Positions 34,177 to 46,634 of a stretch of 64,000 bases of DNA are shown one piece after another. The notes beneath the pieces are model-generated. The model worked only from the letters and a program-made list of their open reading frames with translations. It searched no databases and was not told the origin of the DNA. The DNA lies in contig NHZP01000009.1 of the NCBI GenBank assembly GCA_003313425.1, positions 1,178,001-1,242,000 of the forward strand, written 5' to 3'. Numbering within the stretch: position 1 is the stretch's first letter; every line of letters starts with the position of its first letter. The position numbers and the translations under genes are program-made. This stretch comes from Pseudopyrenochaeta lycopersici. Lineage: Eukaryota > Ascomycota > Dothideomycetes > Pleosporales > Pseudopyrenochaetaceae.

Positions 34177-37133
34177 TTAGCTCAGCGACATTTGTGCCTC
34201 GCCATTCGTTGCCTCTGCGACTTGAGCGCCGTCTTGCTCCATGCTCTCGGTAACAGTCTCTGGCTCCGCAGCGAGAAGCCTGATTCTCGCCTCTACTGCC
34301 TCCTCTCCGACGACTGACTCTTCGACCTGAGCCTTGCGGATGAACACCGTGTGCCAGCGTTTACCCCACGCCTTGATGAGTTGGACTTCTTCCTCAGTAA
34401 GCGCGCCGCTACTCTGCTTCTCAATGAGGTTATCCGCAGCACCTTCGGCAACACCACGCATAGAGTCTTCAATGTACTTGAAGAGTTCTCGGGCGTTGTC
34501 CCGGTCCTTAGCCAGTGTTGCTTCGACCATCTCGATCTGTTCCTGCGGCAAGCCTTTCTGCAGGCGGGCGGATGCGATCTGGCGATTGCGATTGGTCACC
34601 TTGGCAACAGTGTTGGACACCATTTCGAACACCCAACTTTCAGTCAGAGCTTCACCAGCGCCCATGTGGCTCCCAAAGACCCACTGGACTACTGTCATGG
34701 GTGCAAGAATGGTGTAGTTGAGCAGGATATCAATGATGCGGACGGCGACACCGGGCTGATCTTTCCAGTACTCGACTACGCTGGCGACGATCTGGCGTCG
34801 CGCTACCTCATTCTGTGAAATTTCCAACAGGCGGTCCTTGCCGCGCTCGATGCAGGACAAAACGTGCGACAGCGATTTGGCACCGAGACGGCAGATAGCT
34901 GTGACAAAGGCATCAGTTGAAGGAACGAGAACCTCAGCGATGCCCTGCTCAATGGCCTGCTCGTGGATCTTGTCGATGGTGACTTGGACATCTTCCGCTG
35001 GCGCCTTCTTCCTCAGTTGGGCAAGTAAAGTCTGACCCTCAGTTGCATATGGTGTTTCTGGATTCATTATCAGTCAAGTTCGCCATTAGAGACAAAGGTT
35101 ACATACGTGGGTTGTCGTATTTGAAGTCAGGGCTGTTGTCCGCATCAAGGCGTTCCGGAATCAATGTATGCATGGGCTCAGGCAGGGTTGATCGGATGCG
35201 CTTTGCGAAAGACAATCGAATCTCCTTGTCGAGTACGGCAAGGATGAAGGCCTTGTTGGGATGTAGATTGGAAAGCTCCAGGTGGTCAAGCCTGTCTCCT
35301 GGTTAGCTTAGTCTACTGACAATACATGTCGTCACGTACCATTCGGTCCATCTCCATCGGAACTCGAAGTTGCTGAGATGATGGGAGAACCAGTCCAAGA
35401 ACCGGTACCCAAGCTCCAGATCCATCATGGGAAGGTTCTTGAAGATGGTGCGGATACCTCTTCCAAGCGAGGGGGCGATCGCGGCAGGAGCAACTTTGCA
35501 GCACTGCGTGATGAGAGCATGGTAGTAGACAAGCTTGTGCTCTGCGCTAGGTAGCTTGAACAATTGCGAGAAGATCGCATCGATGATCATGTCCTCAGAC
35601 TTGTACTGGATCCTGTCACCAATCGACTCGCGGAACTTATCAAATGGTGTGCCGCGCTTAGCGAAAATGTCAATGGACCAGTAGCAGTCGACGTCCACAA
35701 GGAATTTTGCGACCATCTCACGGTTGAAATCAAGCTGATTGATCGTGTCTACAATAGCATCTCGGACGAGGGATGAGGCAACGTCGGAGGTCTTGGGAAC
35801 AGTGTCAACTTCCTGATCAGCAAAGAGGGAGAAGTAAGCCTCTGGGAAGACAGGCCTCGGGCCAGGGTTGACTGGTGAGGGGATGGTAAATGTTGGAAAG
35901 GTGTGTGTCTGCGGGGCAGTTGGCAAGTCATCGTCTTCTTTGGTCCTTCGTAGGGCTTCGGGATCGAAGCGAGGGAGGCACCGTAGTTCGAACCCAGACT
36001 CGGACTCGTTTGCAAGTTGTGATTGAAGTAGTCCAATGACACTGTGGTACTCGGCTGGCTTGGACTCAAAGTCCCCGACATATGAGGAAATGAGGCTCTC
36101 AATGGGAACCGCGTTGCTGGCAACAATGCCAGTGCTCTTTAGCAACTGCTGTGCCTGCTCATGGAAACGTTCTCCTCCAGCAACCAAAGCATAGGGGATG
36201 GTGAGAAGAATGATCTTGACGAGTTCGATACCGACAACCTGGTGGCGTTAGTATATAAGTGTGAAAGACTCGAACGCATCTTACATCGTTCTCGTTGGCA
36301 CTCTGAAGGTCAACAACTGTATCGAACAGTTGTCCTAAGAATGTGAATACGCCATCGTCTTGATACAGCGACTGTAGGCAAGCGAAGAACCTAAGAAGCA
36401 ACTTGAACTCCTTCCATTCGCCTGCATTGAGCGCCTCCTGGGCGCGGTCTCCAACGCGCTTCATCGCCTCAATTGTAATCTCCGGCTTGACATCATTGCC
36501 ATAGAAAGCTACCGCTGCAACGAAAGGGATCTTGAAGGGCTGCTCAATGATGCTGTAATCTATCAGCAAGGCTACTCCGTGGGGCTTGAATTTATCGACT
36601 ACTTACAGCTGAACAAAGACGTCGAAGAAGTCGGACCTCAGTCGCTCGTCATCATAGTGTTCTCCAAAGTACTTTGCAATCTCGATGGCCTCGTCCTGCG
36701 GCAATTTGGTGGAGCTTGCAATGTTCAAAAGCAGTCGGCGAAGCTTTGGGAACGGTGGTTCTTCGTATCGACGGCGGGGAGGGGCATCATCGTGACGGCG
36801 TCGCTGGGGCCCTCGACGGTCATCACCGCCGCGGTAGTGATTTTCATTATCATCTGTATGACGGTATTAGTAAATTGCTCGTGTTAAATTGGTCCAGATT
36901 GGGTTGCAGTAAAGACGAGGCTAATAGCTTCCGAAGACACTACACATGTCAAACCGCAAGTAAAAGTCCCCAAAGCTATCCAGATTATCTCTGTCTGCTC
37001 ACTGCCCCTTGACTCAAATATGAACGCGAAAACAAGATCGCAACTCACCATCACGACGTCTCTTGTTTCCTCCACGATATCCACCTCTATCCCTTCGATC
37101 CTCACGCTCCTCTCTAAATTCGGTATCCGCCAT
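34177..37133 (-). CDS. CBC1: Nuclear cap-binding protein subunit 1 (CBP80)
   Basis: Six exons: 37133..37049, 36853..36607, 36552..36285, 36238..35340, 35291..35107 and 35057..34177, 854 residues, close to the family size of about 790-870. The N-terminus (MADTEFREEREDRRDRGG) is Arg/Gly/Asp-rich, as in relatives. MIF4G-type helices follow: PPFPKLRRLLLNIASSTKLP, FFDVFVQLIIEQPFKIPFVA, EWKEFKLLLRFFACLQSLYQ, then ELVKIILLTIPYALVAGGER, and in the C-terminal part NTVAKVTNRNRQIASARL and IKAWGKRWHTVFIRK. With CBP20 it forms the nuclear complex that binds the 5' cap of RNA polymerase II transcripts and promotes splicing and export. Introns are 46-195 bp, all GT..AG. The frame stays open for 180 codons upstream of the chosen Met; see the separate entry. 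Confidence 0.93.
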
Positions 37134-37673
37134 TTCCACAGCAAAGCTATCCTGAGTCTTCTGCCTCAGTGTCTCCGGACTAAGCTCCCGATCGTCCGAG
37201 CGTCGCGGTGGACTGTAATGGTCGACGCGTAAATTGTCGCGATCAGAAAAGGCCGAGTAGCGCGGGGCGTAAAAGTCGCAATGCCAGGAGTGAGAAGGGT
37301 AATCGCGGTACCGCGAGGAGCGTGGTCGGCGATGCGCGCGGATTGGTCGGGAAGCCTGGGTGTAGGGTTCGAGGTTGAGGTTGCGATTATCTGGAGCTTC
37401 TGGGAGAGCTTGCGATTGAAAACGGTTAGCGTGGTTCGACTCCTCTTGGCAGGATATTGCACGTGCATCGTCATCGATATCCATTGCCGTTGGCAACTCA
37501 TCGAACGATGAAGTCTCCTTGGAAATATTTGGAGTATATTGGCTCGATACTGAGGTTGGTGCTACAGTCATGACTTTGTGATGTGAAGAATCAGTGTTGG
37601 AGCCATTGTCAATATCAAGTCTGAGCAAGTTCGGGGATCTCGGAATTTCTACGCAATCCATTACTCCCTCCAT
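37134..37673 (-). other. In-frame open extension upstream of the CBP80 start
   Basis: The frame of CBP80 exon 1 continues open for 180 codons to an ATG at 37673 (MEGVMDCVEI). The encoded segment is Ser/Arg/Asp-rich (RRPRSSRYRDYPSHSW, YSPPRRSDDRELSPETL) and resembles neither MIF4G nor RRM. A random open stretch of this length is unlikely, so it may be an N-terminal extension of the protein or a longer isoform. The family-length argument favours the start at 37133. Confidence 0.45.
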
Positions 37674-39228
37674 TCGACAGATGAGCTAATGCTTGGTGAG
37701 ATCTAGCTTTTTGTATTTGATCCAATTTGGGAGTTCTCGTTCTTTAGCTAAACTACGGTGTTTCACGAACTCTCAGAGTTGCTCTCCCGGATATGACCGC
37801 TCGAGGGACAGTGCTAGAATTCTACGAGAACCGGCTGTCTCCTGCTTCTATGATTCAGTGTAAGAATTAAGTATATGTAGAAACTGCTTTCTCAGCTCGG
37901 CCTCAACCCTCACATCAGGAGCGAGGGTGCCTCGTACTTTGTCTCCTACGAGACACTGTTTATAGTGACTAGGAAGTAGGATCTTGGTGACAAAAATAGA
38001 AATACGTAAGATTAAGAATGCAGTGAGAGCACTTTGTACTTATAGCCCCTTAGAATATCGATACTTGAGCCAACTCTAAACCGCAGGTAAAGGCAAGGAG
38101 CCAGCAGCTCAAACCTGGTAGTCAAGTAAGAGTAGTAAAATCACCAATCCTTGCTGTAAAACGCACTGTCATCATGATCAGCCACAAAGGTTTGCCCAAG
38201 AAACCCCCCAGTTTTGTTGTTTCGTACCTTGCGGTTTTGTAGATATTTGATCTGAGATTCTTTTGCGAGGAGAGACACGCTAGGCACATCGAGAGATGCT
38301 GACCTGGATCTATACTTCGATTTTAACCGCTTCATTAACACGACATGAAGCGCATCGGGAATCAATATGGTCGCCACTCATGCTTCTGGTTCACGAAAAA
38401 AAAAAAGTCCAAAGAGAAGAAGAAATTAGCAAGGAGAGTCTACTCGTCATAGAAAGGAAGCCATCATCTGAAAGACAGATGAAATAGTATGTCGTTGGCT
38501 GCGCCAGTTGGCATTCATTCCCCGGTGAACAGGCGTCCCTCGCTCCAGTACTTATCCAGGCTTAGCAGTCCACGCACTTCCAGAAGTCCGCCAGGCCCCG
38601 CATGTTCCCGTTGCAAGACCAGTCCATTGGAATACATCTACCATTCCCGTGCTGAAACGCCCACAACTCTCCAACAGAGTCTGCATGCAAGAACAGCCTC
38701 TCGAACCCACGCCATGTGCAGCCAGCAAAATGAATCTTGACCAAAGAAAACTCCCGCATGCAACCAAGGTAACCCATCTGAGCCCATGCTAAAGCGTGGT
38801 AGAGCCCAAGAACAGACACCCATCCGGAGATGTTCGTACCCCGGTGCTTCCATGACTTTTGCCAATTCCTCACTTCCTTCATCCTGCAGCCATCTGCGCT
38901 CGTCGATCATCTCAAGGAAACTAAGAAACATCATATACGGTACCGGCCCGTGATGAATTTACGTGGACGGGGAGGCCAAGAAGTCCGGATAAGAAAGCAA
39001 GCCAGGTCATTCTTTATAAAACGTGCATGTCGGTATCATTTCAGATGCGCTCAGATATAGCAGGGAAGGTGTACACATCGTAGCATACACACTCAAAAAA
39101 CCGACGCCCAGTTGAGACTCCATTTTGCATCTCTCCGGACGGAAAAGCTTCATGCTCATGAGCGGAGAGGAAGTGAACCCATGCAGCACGAAGGAATGGT
39201 ATCGTTTCGCATAAGTAAATTGTAGACC
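37674..39228. other. Intergenic region between CBP80 and GSK3
   Basis: About 1.55 kb containing the CBP80 promoter and the GSK3 3' UTR. Short ORFs near 38.5-38.9 kb overlap one another in several frames on the - strand and have high Trp/Cys content, which argues against coding. A run of A lies near 38.4 kb. Confidence 0.45.
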
Positions 39229-40775
39229 TTAGTCCAGCCTGGCCATCATCTGGTCCTTTGTTAATGGCTTGAAGTTCGGTGATTCGAAGTCCAGGCCACG
39301 GGCGGCCAAAGTAGGGCGAATGTGCTGTGGCACCAGCTGCTGGTTAAGGTGAGGTGCAATGGAAAGTTCTAATGCCGTTAGTTGCTGTTGGGCGGTGGTA
39401 CTGCAAAGGAATAATTACCGTGATGAGTGAAACTGTACAGCTCTGGCATGTCCCTTGTGGCGCCGTTCGGGTGACGCGAGTCTGGTAGGCGTGTATTTGG
39501 GTCTCTCAATTCATCGAAGAAGGGGTGCACCATTGCATCGATAGCCGAGAGGCGTTGAGTTGGCGTGTACTCGAGCAGTTTCGAGATCAGATCGATCGCT
39601 TGGGGATCAGCCTTTCGGAACACCTGGTTGCAATGTCAGCAAAAATGGACAGTGGTGGTGGTGGTGGTGGTGGTGGTGGTGGTGGGAGACTGCCAAACGT
39701 ACCTTACTGAACGGGTGAGGCTTAATCTGAGGGAACTTGTGCTCCATGTAATTAGGGTTCATGGTGCGAATCTGGTCACGAGTAGGCGTTCCTAGAACCT
39801 TGATGATCTCTACGAGCTGGTCAATACCAGACTCGCCAGGGAACAATGGCTGTCCGAGCATGAGCTCTGCCATGACGCAGCCTGTCGACCACACATCTGT
39901 TTGCAATGTGTCAGTAACCAAATGGCATACACTCCTTGGGGCCCTGTTTACATACCGATCTTGGTGGTGTAGTTTGTGGCACCGAAAATCAGCTCAGGGG
40001 CCCTATAGTACCTCGAGCAAATATACGACACATTGGGCTCATTCTCGACCAAAATCTTTGCGCTTCCGAAATCGCACAGTTTCAACACACCAGTTGACGG
40101 GTCCAGCAGCAGGTTTTGTGGCTTGATGTCTCGGTGGCAGATGCCTTGGGAGTGAATGTAGGCGAGCGAACGGAAAAGCTGGTAGATGTAGAGTTTGACC
40201 TCGAGGATGGGCATGACGGTCTTCATCTTGTTGAAGTAGCGCGAAGCGCGGTAGACTGTCTCGGGGACGAATTCGAGCACGAGATTCAGGTAAACCTCGT
40301 CCTTCTGTGGCTGAAACGGTTAGCTACACGAGATGCACAGATGCGGCTGCCTGCAGACACATACCCGCTCGCCATTGTTGTAGAAGAAAGCTTTGAGCTC
40401 AACGATGTTGGGATGACGGACGATGCGCATGATTTGCAGTTCGCGATTCTGGGCCGGGTCAGCCATGTGTTTGAGGGATTCGCAGGTCACATGCGCAAGC
40501 CCACCTTGAAGCGCTTGTCCTGGAGCACGCGCTTGATGGCAGCATCTTCGCCGCTGGGCGAGAGCTTGGTCTGGAAGACGACGCCAAAGGAGCCGTTTCC
40601 CACAATCTTGCATTGCGTGTATGCGAGGTCTTTGTAGTCGCCTGTCACGCCATCCTGGACCTTTTCGCGGATAACTTCTATCGGGAGGTCAGCAATGCGG
40701 GGTGGAGCGGGGTGGAGGACAAGACTCACCGCCCATTCTTAGCGATGAGAAGGCCGATGGCCGGTTCTGGCTCAT
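39229..40775 (-). CDS. GSK3: Glycogen synthase kinase 3 orthologue
   Basis: Seven exons: 40775..40730, 40677..40505, 40448..40365, 40304..39956, 39896..39703, 39623..39419 and 39368..39229, 396 residues, the usual fungal GSK3 length. The N-terminus [20 protein letters not shown] comes from a short first exon; reading the second exon through the intron gives a false start. Kinase motifs: [58 protein letters not shown] with activating Tyr in [22 protein letters not shown] and [23 protein letters not shown]3 phosphorylates pre-phosphorylated targets in metabolism, stress and cell-cycle control and is among the best conserved kinases. Intron 5 contains a trinucleotide repeat. The protein has the C-terminal [13 protein letters not shown] of fungal members. 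Confidence 0.97.
39652..39685 (+). repeat. (GTG)n trinucleotide repeat in GSK3 intron 5
   Basis: About eleven GTG/GGT units occupy 34 of the 79 bases of this intron (CCA on the coding strand). Being intronic, length changes would not alter the protein but may affect splicing if the intron grows. A likely microsatellite marker. Confidence 0.9.
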
Positions 40776-43700
40776 TGTTTGCGGTTATGCGTCTACGGGG
40801 GGGTTCCGCCAAGTGCTGCGCGGATTGCTATCGGGAAAAGGGCGGGCTGTAGTTGAGCAGGGTGTGGGGTGAGTGTTGAGAGCGGGAGAGGAGATCCGTC
40901 GTGGGCGAGGTTGCTGTCGACGTGCGGGCAAGGGACGACGAGGCAGTGAATCGGCGTGGTGTCTGTGCGAGCAGGTGATGCTGTTGAGTCGGGTGGCTGA
41001 AGCTGGAGCTAGCGAGCAGGGCAGGCGTGGTTGGGCTTCGAGGCAGCGGTGCTGGACGCAAAATGGGCAGTGAGTGCGGCAGGAGGAGAGGAGAAGGATA
41101 ATTGGCGTCGACAATGCACGAGGTTGCGCAGGAGTGAGAGGAAAGGCGACGATGGGGTTTCGGTGACGAACGGTGGAGGGCGGGCACGGCGGGGCTCTTT
41201 GGTGCTTAGCGCAGAATCGTTCACTCGTGACCACGATCAAATGCTCGCGGTTCGCGGAGGAGCCCACGACGAACGCCTCGAGGCCTGGGCTTTCAGGAGA
41301 AGCACGACGAGCGACTTTGGTAGCAGAGTTGCGGACCTGCAGCAGACGCGACACGCAGGTAATGGGCCGCCGTGGACCGCTTTCACGAGGCTGTTGGGCA
41401 GGACGACCGCCAGCAGCAGCCGTGGCAGCATCAGCAGCACCAGCAGATCACTGCTTCCCCTAAACAACGTCACCAGGGCCGCTGGGGGCCACTGTTTGTA
41501 ATGCTGGCTTAGGCGCTCGCCAGCTCGTCGTCAAGACACAATTGAACGGCCGCCGGACGCTACGGGCACGTGAATGACCAGATTCTCTGCCTAGCAGCAC
41601 GCCGTCAGCCGAAACCCACTTGCTGTCGCTGGCGCGTGGCTTGTCGACTCCAATAATATCTGCATGTTTGACATTTCAATGCATTGCCCTGCAGTACAGG
41701 GACGCAGCGCGGTTGAGCAATTGGCACTGCCTCTGCTCAGTCATAAGTCATCGATACACGGCCGCAGCGAAGACACCCTCAGCACACATGTGGGCAGCCC
41801 CCAGATGGACGCTGGGCCAGTCGACTTCTCCCATCCACGGCTCCTGAGGCCCTAGCGAAGCCAGAACTCATCGTCTCCCCAACGCACTTTGTTGGATTCA
41901 CACCCACCCGTCAGCCAATTCAGTGCGGCGGACACATGAGCGCCGACGGCCAGCACAAGAGATTTTTATGCAGCATGCAGTTGGAACACAGCATCTTCGC
42001 ACAACATCCCATCAATCAAAGTTGCTGCCGCCACCTTGACTGCGAACAATAATTCATGCAGCCCCGTGAGCTGGGATGCCAGTCGACAGGGCTGGAAACC
42101 CCCAAAACGCCCTTTGCTCTTCGCAGCCTGCAATATAGCTAATACAAGGCCTTGACCATGGCCGTCTTCTCGTCTTGCACAAATCACTTGCGGTCCAATT
42201 TTTAGGCCTCGACGTGTGCCGTGCTGCTCTCGCCTCGTCATGATTCTGCTGCATTTCCGAGGCGCCTGCAGACCAGGTGATGCCCTCTTCACGCCTGATC
42301 CCTGTCCTCTGCTTGGGGGGACCTCACCACCTCCCGAACACTGTCCCAGCAGCATGGGGCTCCCCTGCCGTGCATGTCCTTTGTAGAGGCTCTGCCCTCT
42401 CTACCTCACATCCTGCATTTTGCCTCGAGATCGGGCGTCTTGACCTCCACTCTCCAGCGTCTGTCCCTGGCGGCAAGCCATTGGTGTGTCGCCCAACGGC
42501 CCCGGATGCAAACCGCCGGCAACCCGCAACGAACGATTGCTCGGTGCGGGTTACACAAGACGAACCTCAGATTGGCCATTTAAGCCCAATCGAGCCAGAC
42601 CCGCAGGAACCGACATCTTCTCAAACCACGCATGACGCTGTTGTTCCCCTCCTCACCAGCCCTTCCCTACTGTATTACACAACACGTGCACGTCGACAAG
42701 TTGTGTCTCTGCTTGACGTCGCCCTGCTGTTCAAGGCGCTGTCTCGCGTGAGTAGTCACTCCATGCCGCTGAGAAGCCAGGGAGCCTGAAACGCTTTCTC
42801 CAACTCCAAATTCGCGCTTGTTCTGTGGCTAAGCTAGCCAAGCTTCCGTCCATTACCAAACTAGCTGCTCACACGTCAACCTGCAGCTATCCATGCCTGC
42901 ATTAGTCATGTGACTGCAAACATGTTTGGTACTCCCAGGAAAATCGTTTGCGAAGATCGTGCAGCCATCCAAACGCGGGTGGTGGAGCTACTACGTCACC
43001 ATTGAGTCGAGCGAATTCTTGCTGCACCACTTGTCCTTTCCATTGAGTACGTAGTCGTTATTTCAACCGACGACGGCCCGAACCATCGTAAAGGAACCTT
43101 ACTTTGGTCAGCACAGTTCCCACAACTTCATCATGGGTATGCAGAAGAATAGTAAACATGGCGAGAAGGGCTAGCAGCATACAACAACCAGCATGTGTCG
43201 CAACGCTTCCCGTTTTGTCTTAGATCTGGAAGGGGTAGCGTTACACAGAGAGCCACTTGTGCGCCAACCTAGAGACTCACCTCCACTCACATTTCCTGTA
43301 TGTGGCTTGATTCGCAAGGCAGAGGGATCCGGCTTGCATTCCTAACGACACCAATCAGCTTTTGCATATGCATATCAGCCCTGTGGATCACTCGTTACTT
43401 TCCATAGCCCACCCAGGTTACACCCACAAACATACTCGAGCACGCTACCGGTATCTTGACTCACGTAAACATGCTTTCGATCCGGTTCGAGGGTCCTGCT
43501 GCCAGTACATTCACATAGAGGTGGCAAATAGACGATTCGCCTCCTTCGTACATGAGGGCGAACTCGACCAGACTATAATTACTGCTATCTATATTTGGAT
43601 AATAACCGACACCGGCCGGGCATCTTCTACGGGTGTCATGTCGGAGTCTCCGTAGCAAGATTGCTCAACATCTCAACGTATTCAGTGTACGCATTCTCCC

Positions 43701-46634
43701 GGAGCACCGCACATGCAAGGCGGCTTTCCGCGCGGCTAACCTGGATCTTCGGTACGTGCACAACCACAGGTGGGTCAGAGCAAGCCGGTGTCCATGCAGG
43801 TGATACTGGTGCTTGCAGCCAAGTATTGGAATTGAATAAGAATAATGCAGCCATTTAGATACCCCACACTACAAAGTGGCGACCTTCAGACTGACAGCAG
43901 CGGCGGGTTGTGCATTGTGTCCCGAGGAGTACAACCTGAGGCAAAAAGGTCTACTCGGCTTAGCCCACCGGTTGACCGTTGTTGATCATGCATACTTTCC
44001 CAACAGTTTCGTCTCTAGACTAAGCCCTCCGCGGCGGCTGTTGTCGAGTCGTTCAAAATCGTCTAGTCTCTTGAAGCGGTGAGTGATATGTTACACATGA
44101 CTCTCCCACTTTCACCATGAGGGCAATTTGTGTTCAGCAAACAGACCAAAACTATATCGACCAGAACATACAAAAAAATGCCTGCAGAAACCTGCTGTAC
44201 TTACTTTAATGTCTACAAATTCTTTACGGCCTTTTCATAATCCCTGGTCGGACAAATTTTTGCCCGTTCCCGAAAGAATGCTCCAGACTGCATTCCCATC
44301 AGACATTCGGCGTTCTTTAGCTCTCTAATATAATTTATGAATACTAGATGCAATATTAACTCATGACAAATTTCTACGTTTTATACACTTCCCATAGCCC
44401 AACGATATACGGCCTTGGCCCCTCCAAAGCCTTTTCACAATCGTAGTCCTTCAAAACCATAATCACGTGCCATCACCTACATGCAACGACCCCCAAAACT
44501 AACAAAGAAACCCCAAAGCGGGTACCTGGATCCCAGCCCCCGAGATGACGGAAACCGCCGCATCCGGATCTGGCAAAGTTATCGCGACAGAGTTTTTCTC
44601 TCTTTTGTTTTTCGGATGCGAGCATCTCTCACCGATGAGGCCCTGATTCGCATGCTCGTCAGCCTCGCTAACGGCGCCCTGGGTCGGGTTCTAGATTGCC
44701 GCCTTCACAACACCGGGATCGTTGCGGTGAAGATGCTAGATGCCGGATAGGCCCTGCGTTCACCGGTCAGTGTTAGCTTGGAGGACCATCTGTTGCGTGG
44801 CCGAGTCCCTTTGATGCGTGTCGTTCCTGGGGGTCTGCACTGCGAGATCCCGGAAATCGGGATCGAAGTCGAGGTTTTTTTTTTCAGCAGCATGGTCATG
44901 GTTCTTGGATTGTCCTTCTTCAGCCGCAATCTGCCAACTGTCATTGTCATTCGAGCGCACATTATTGGTTCTATTTTTGTTTACTAAGACTTCACCAGAC
45001 ACTGGTTGTGCTAGTCAGAGCGGGTCTGTATCTCCAGACCCTCATATATTTCAGTTCCTAGCGCGAGGTCCTTACCTTGGAGATTGGCGTTCGGGTAGCG
45101 TTGTACAATGGTCGAGATTCATGATGATTTGGTTCCTTACTTCGGTCCTTTCATTACGTTGGCTGCGGCTGTACGTAGCTTTCCAGTTGCATTCCACTGA
45201 TCACTGCGATGGTCTAGACGGTCCCACAGTGGATCACAATTTTCCAGCTACACTTAGTTCTCGGGAGGCATGAGGCACGAAGCACGATGGACTAGCACAA
45301 TTGGCTAATACTCCATTTGAGTACTACAGAACCAGTGCAAGAATGGCTCTAGTTTGTGCTGGTGAGTACAGTGTTGGAGGACGTTGAGGTAGGGGTGGAG
45401 TATGCGTGCCTTTAGGTGAAGCGTAGTGTATTAGTGCTGGTGAGTAGGGAGAGAATGGAAATACTGCGGAGAGTAAGACTAACATAGGTGGTTGTAGGGA
45501 GAGAAGGTAGGTGGAACTTAGAGCGAAGTACACTAGATAGAGCGAGGAAAGTGGGATACTGACTGGTGAATCGCTAAGTACCTGTATTCGATACGCTCCC
45601 GCTTTGAACTGCAGCAGGAGGAAACTTTCAGGTCGTCAGTACAATATTTAATAACATTTTACGCGTAATGTCCCTGGCCATCTGCTTGTAACTTTCTTTT
45701 ATCTAACTGCTTTCCGCGATCCCCGTTGCGAGAACTAGATAGATAGAACGGAAGGATAATAAGACGAGGTGGAGAAGACGAGGCAAAATAGATGCGGCTG
45801 AGTCCTTTATGAAGCCGTAGATGGTGCAACGACGCTGAGAGTGCGATGTCACGATATCATGTATTCCTCGCATGGTATTCGATATATCATATCAACAATG
45901 GCCGATCGTTTTCTGTGTCCATTCATTTCAGGTGCTCATTCTTGAAACGGACTGCTTCGAATTTGTAGAGCTAGAATACTGAAACTTTTTCATTGTGTAG
46001 GTCGTCAATAGAGTTACGAAAACAAACAAGGGCCTAACAGCCCGGATATCACGACGATGCTCAACTAAAGGTATAATTTTCAAGCCATCTGAAGTTTTCT
46101 ACACCAATTAGGTAATTTTCAAGAGACGCGTTAAAATTTGAGCTTCATCCGAGGCATTGGAGTACTCCGTCTATTATTTACTTGATTGATAGAAAACAGA
46201 CTCCCAAACTGTTAGCATGGAGGCTCTCAAATTTGACCGAGATGAATTTTCATGAAAAAATTCAGGATCCTGTATTCGTCCGTAACTGCGGGTACGTATT
46301 TGACGAAGCTCGGATTCGACGGATATCGCGTATGCACGGTTGCTAGTGCGGGCCAATTGTAGAGAGCTTGGATCGCCTATTGTCGTCATGTGAAAGATCG
46401 CCGAGGATCCTTGCAACTGTCGCGGCATACGGCACTGCGGTGCACGCCAACGTCTTGTCATTCTCAAACAACATGTCGCTCTGTATCTCACACCACATAA
46501 TGTCTATATAGCGACATCTTCAGCGCCAGCTTTCATCTGAAGCGCGTCTACCGTCCATCCCGCGACCCGGTGTAAAGTGCCGCTCCCTTGCGTGGACGAA
46601 TTCCGAACGAAGCTCCGCCGAGGTGCCGCCTACG
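40776..46634. other. Gene-poor interval, 5.9 kb, upstream of GSK3 and NIPA genes
   Basis: The left end is the GSK3 promoter/leader. Between 40.9 and 42.8 kb the sequence is GC-rich with many overlapping ORFs (longest 170 codons, 42277..42789 +), as expected when stop codons are rare. From 43 to 46.5 kb it is AT-leaning with ORFs under 155 codons. The 45.3-45.6 kb part is rich in G/A on the + strand with short repeated words (GGTGAGTA, GGGAGAGAA). No domain, tRNA or transposon end is recognised. The right end is the NIPA gene promoter. Confidence 0.45.

Noticed and set aside
40487..40729. ORF giving an alternative GSK3 start ([10 protein letters not shown])
   Set aside because: It is read-through of intron 1; the spliced start [15 protein letters not shown] at 40775 matches the family.
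41031..41501. 156-codon + strand ORF overlapping the GSK3 promoter
   Set aside because: Several overlapping ORFs exist in this GC-rich stretch in both strands, with no domain or start context; treated as shadow.
42277..42789. 170-codon + strand ORF in the GC-rich gap
   Set aside because: No domain, no splice evidence, Pro/Ser/His-rich composition of random GC-rich sequence.
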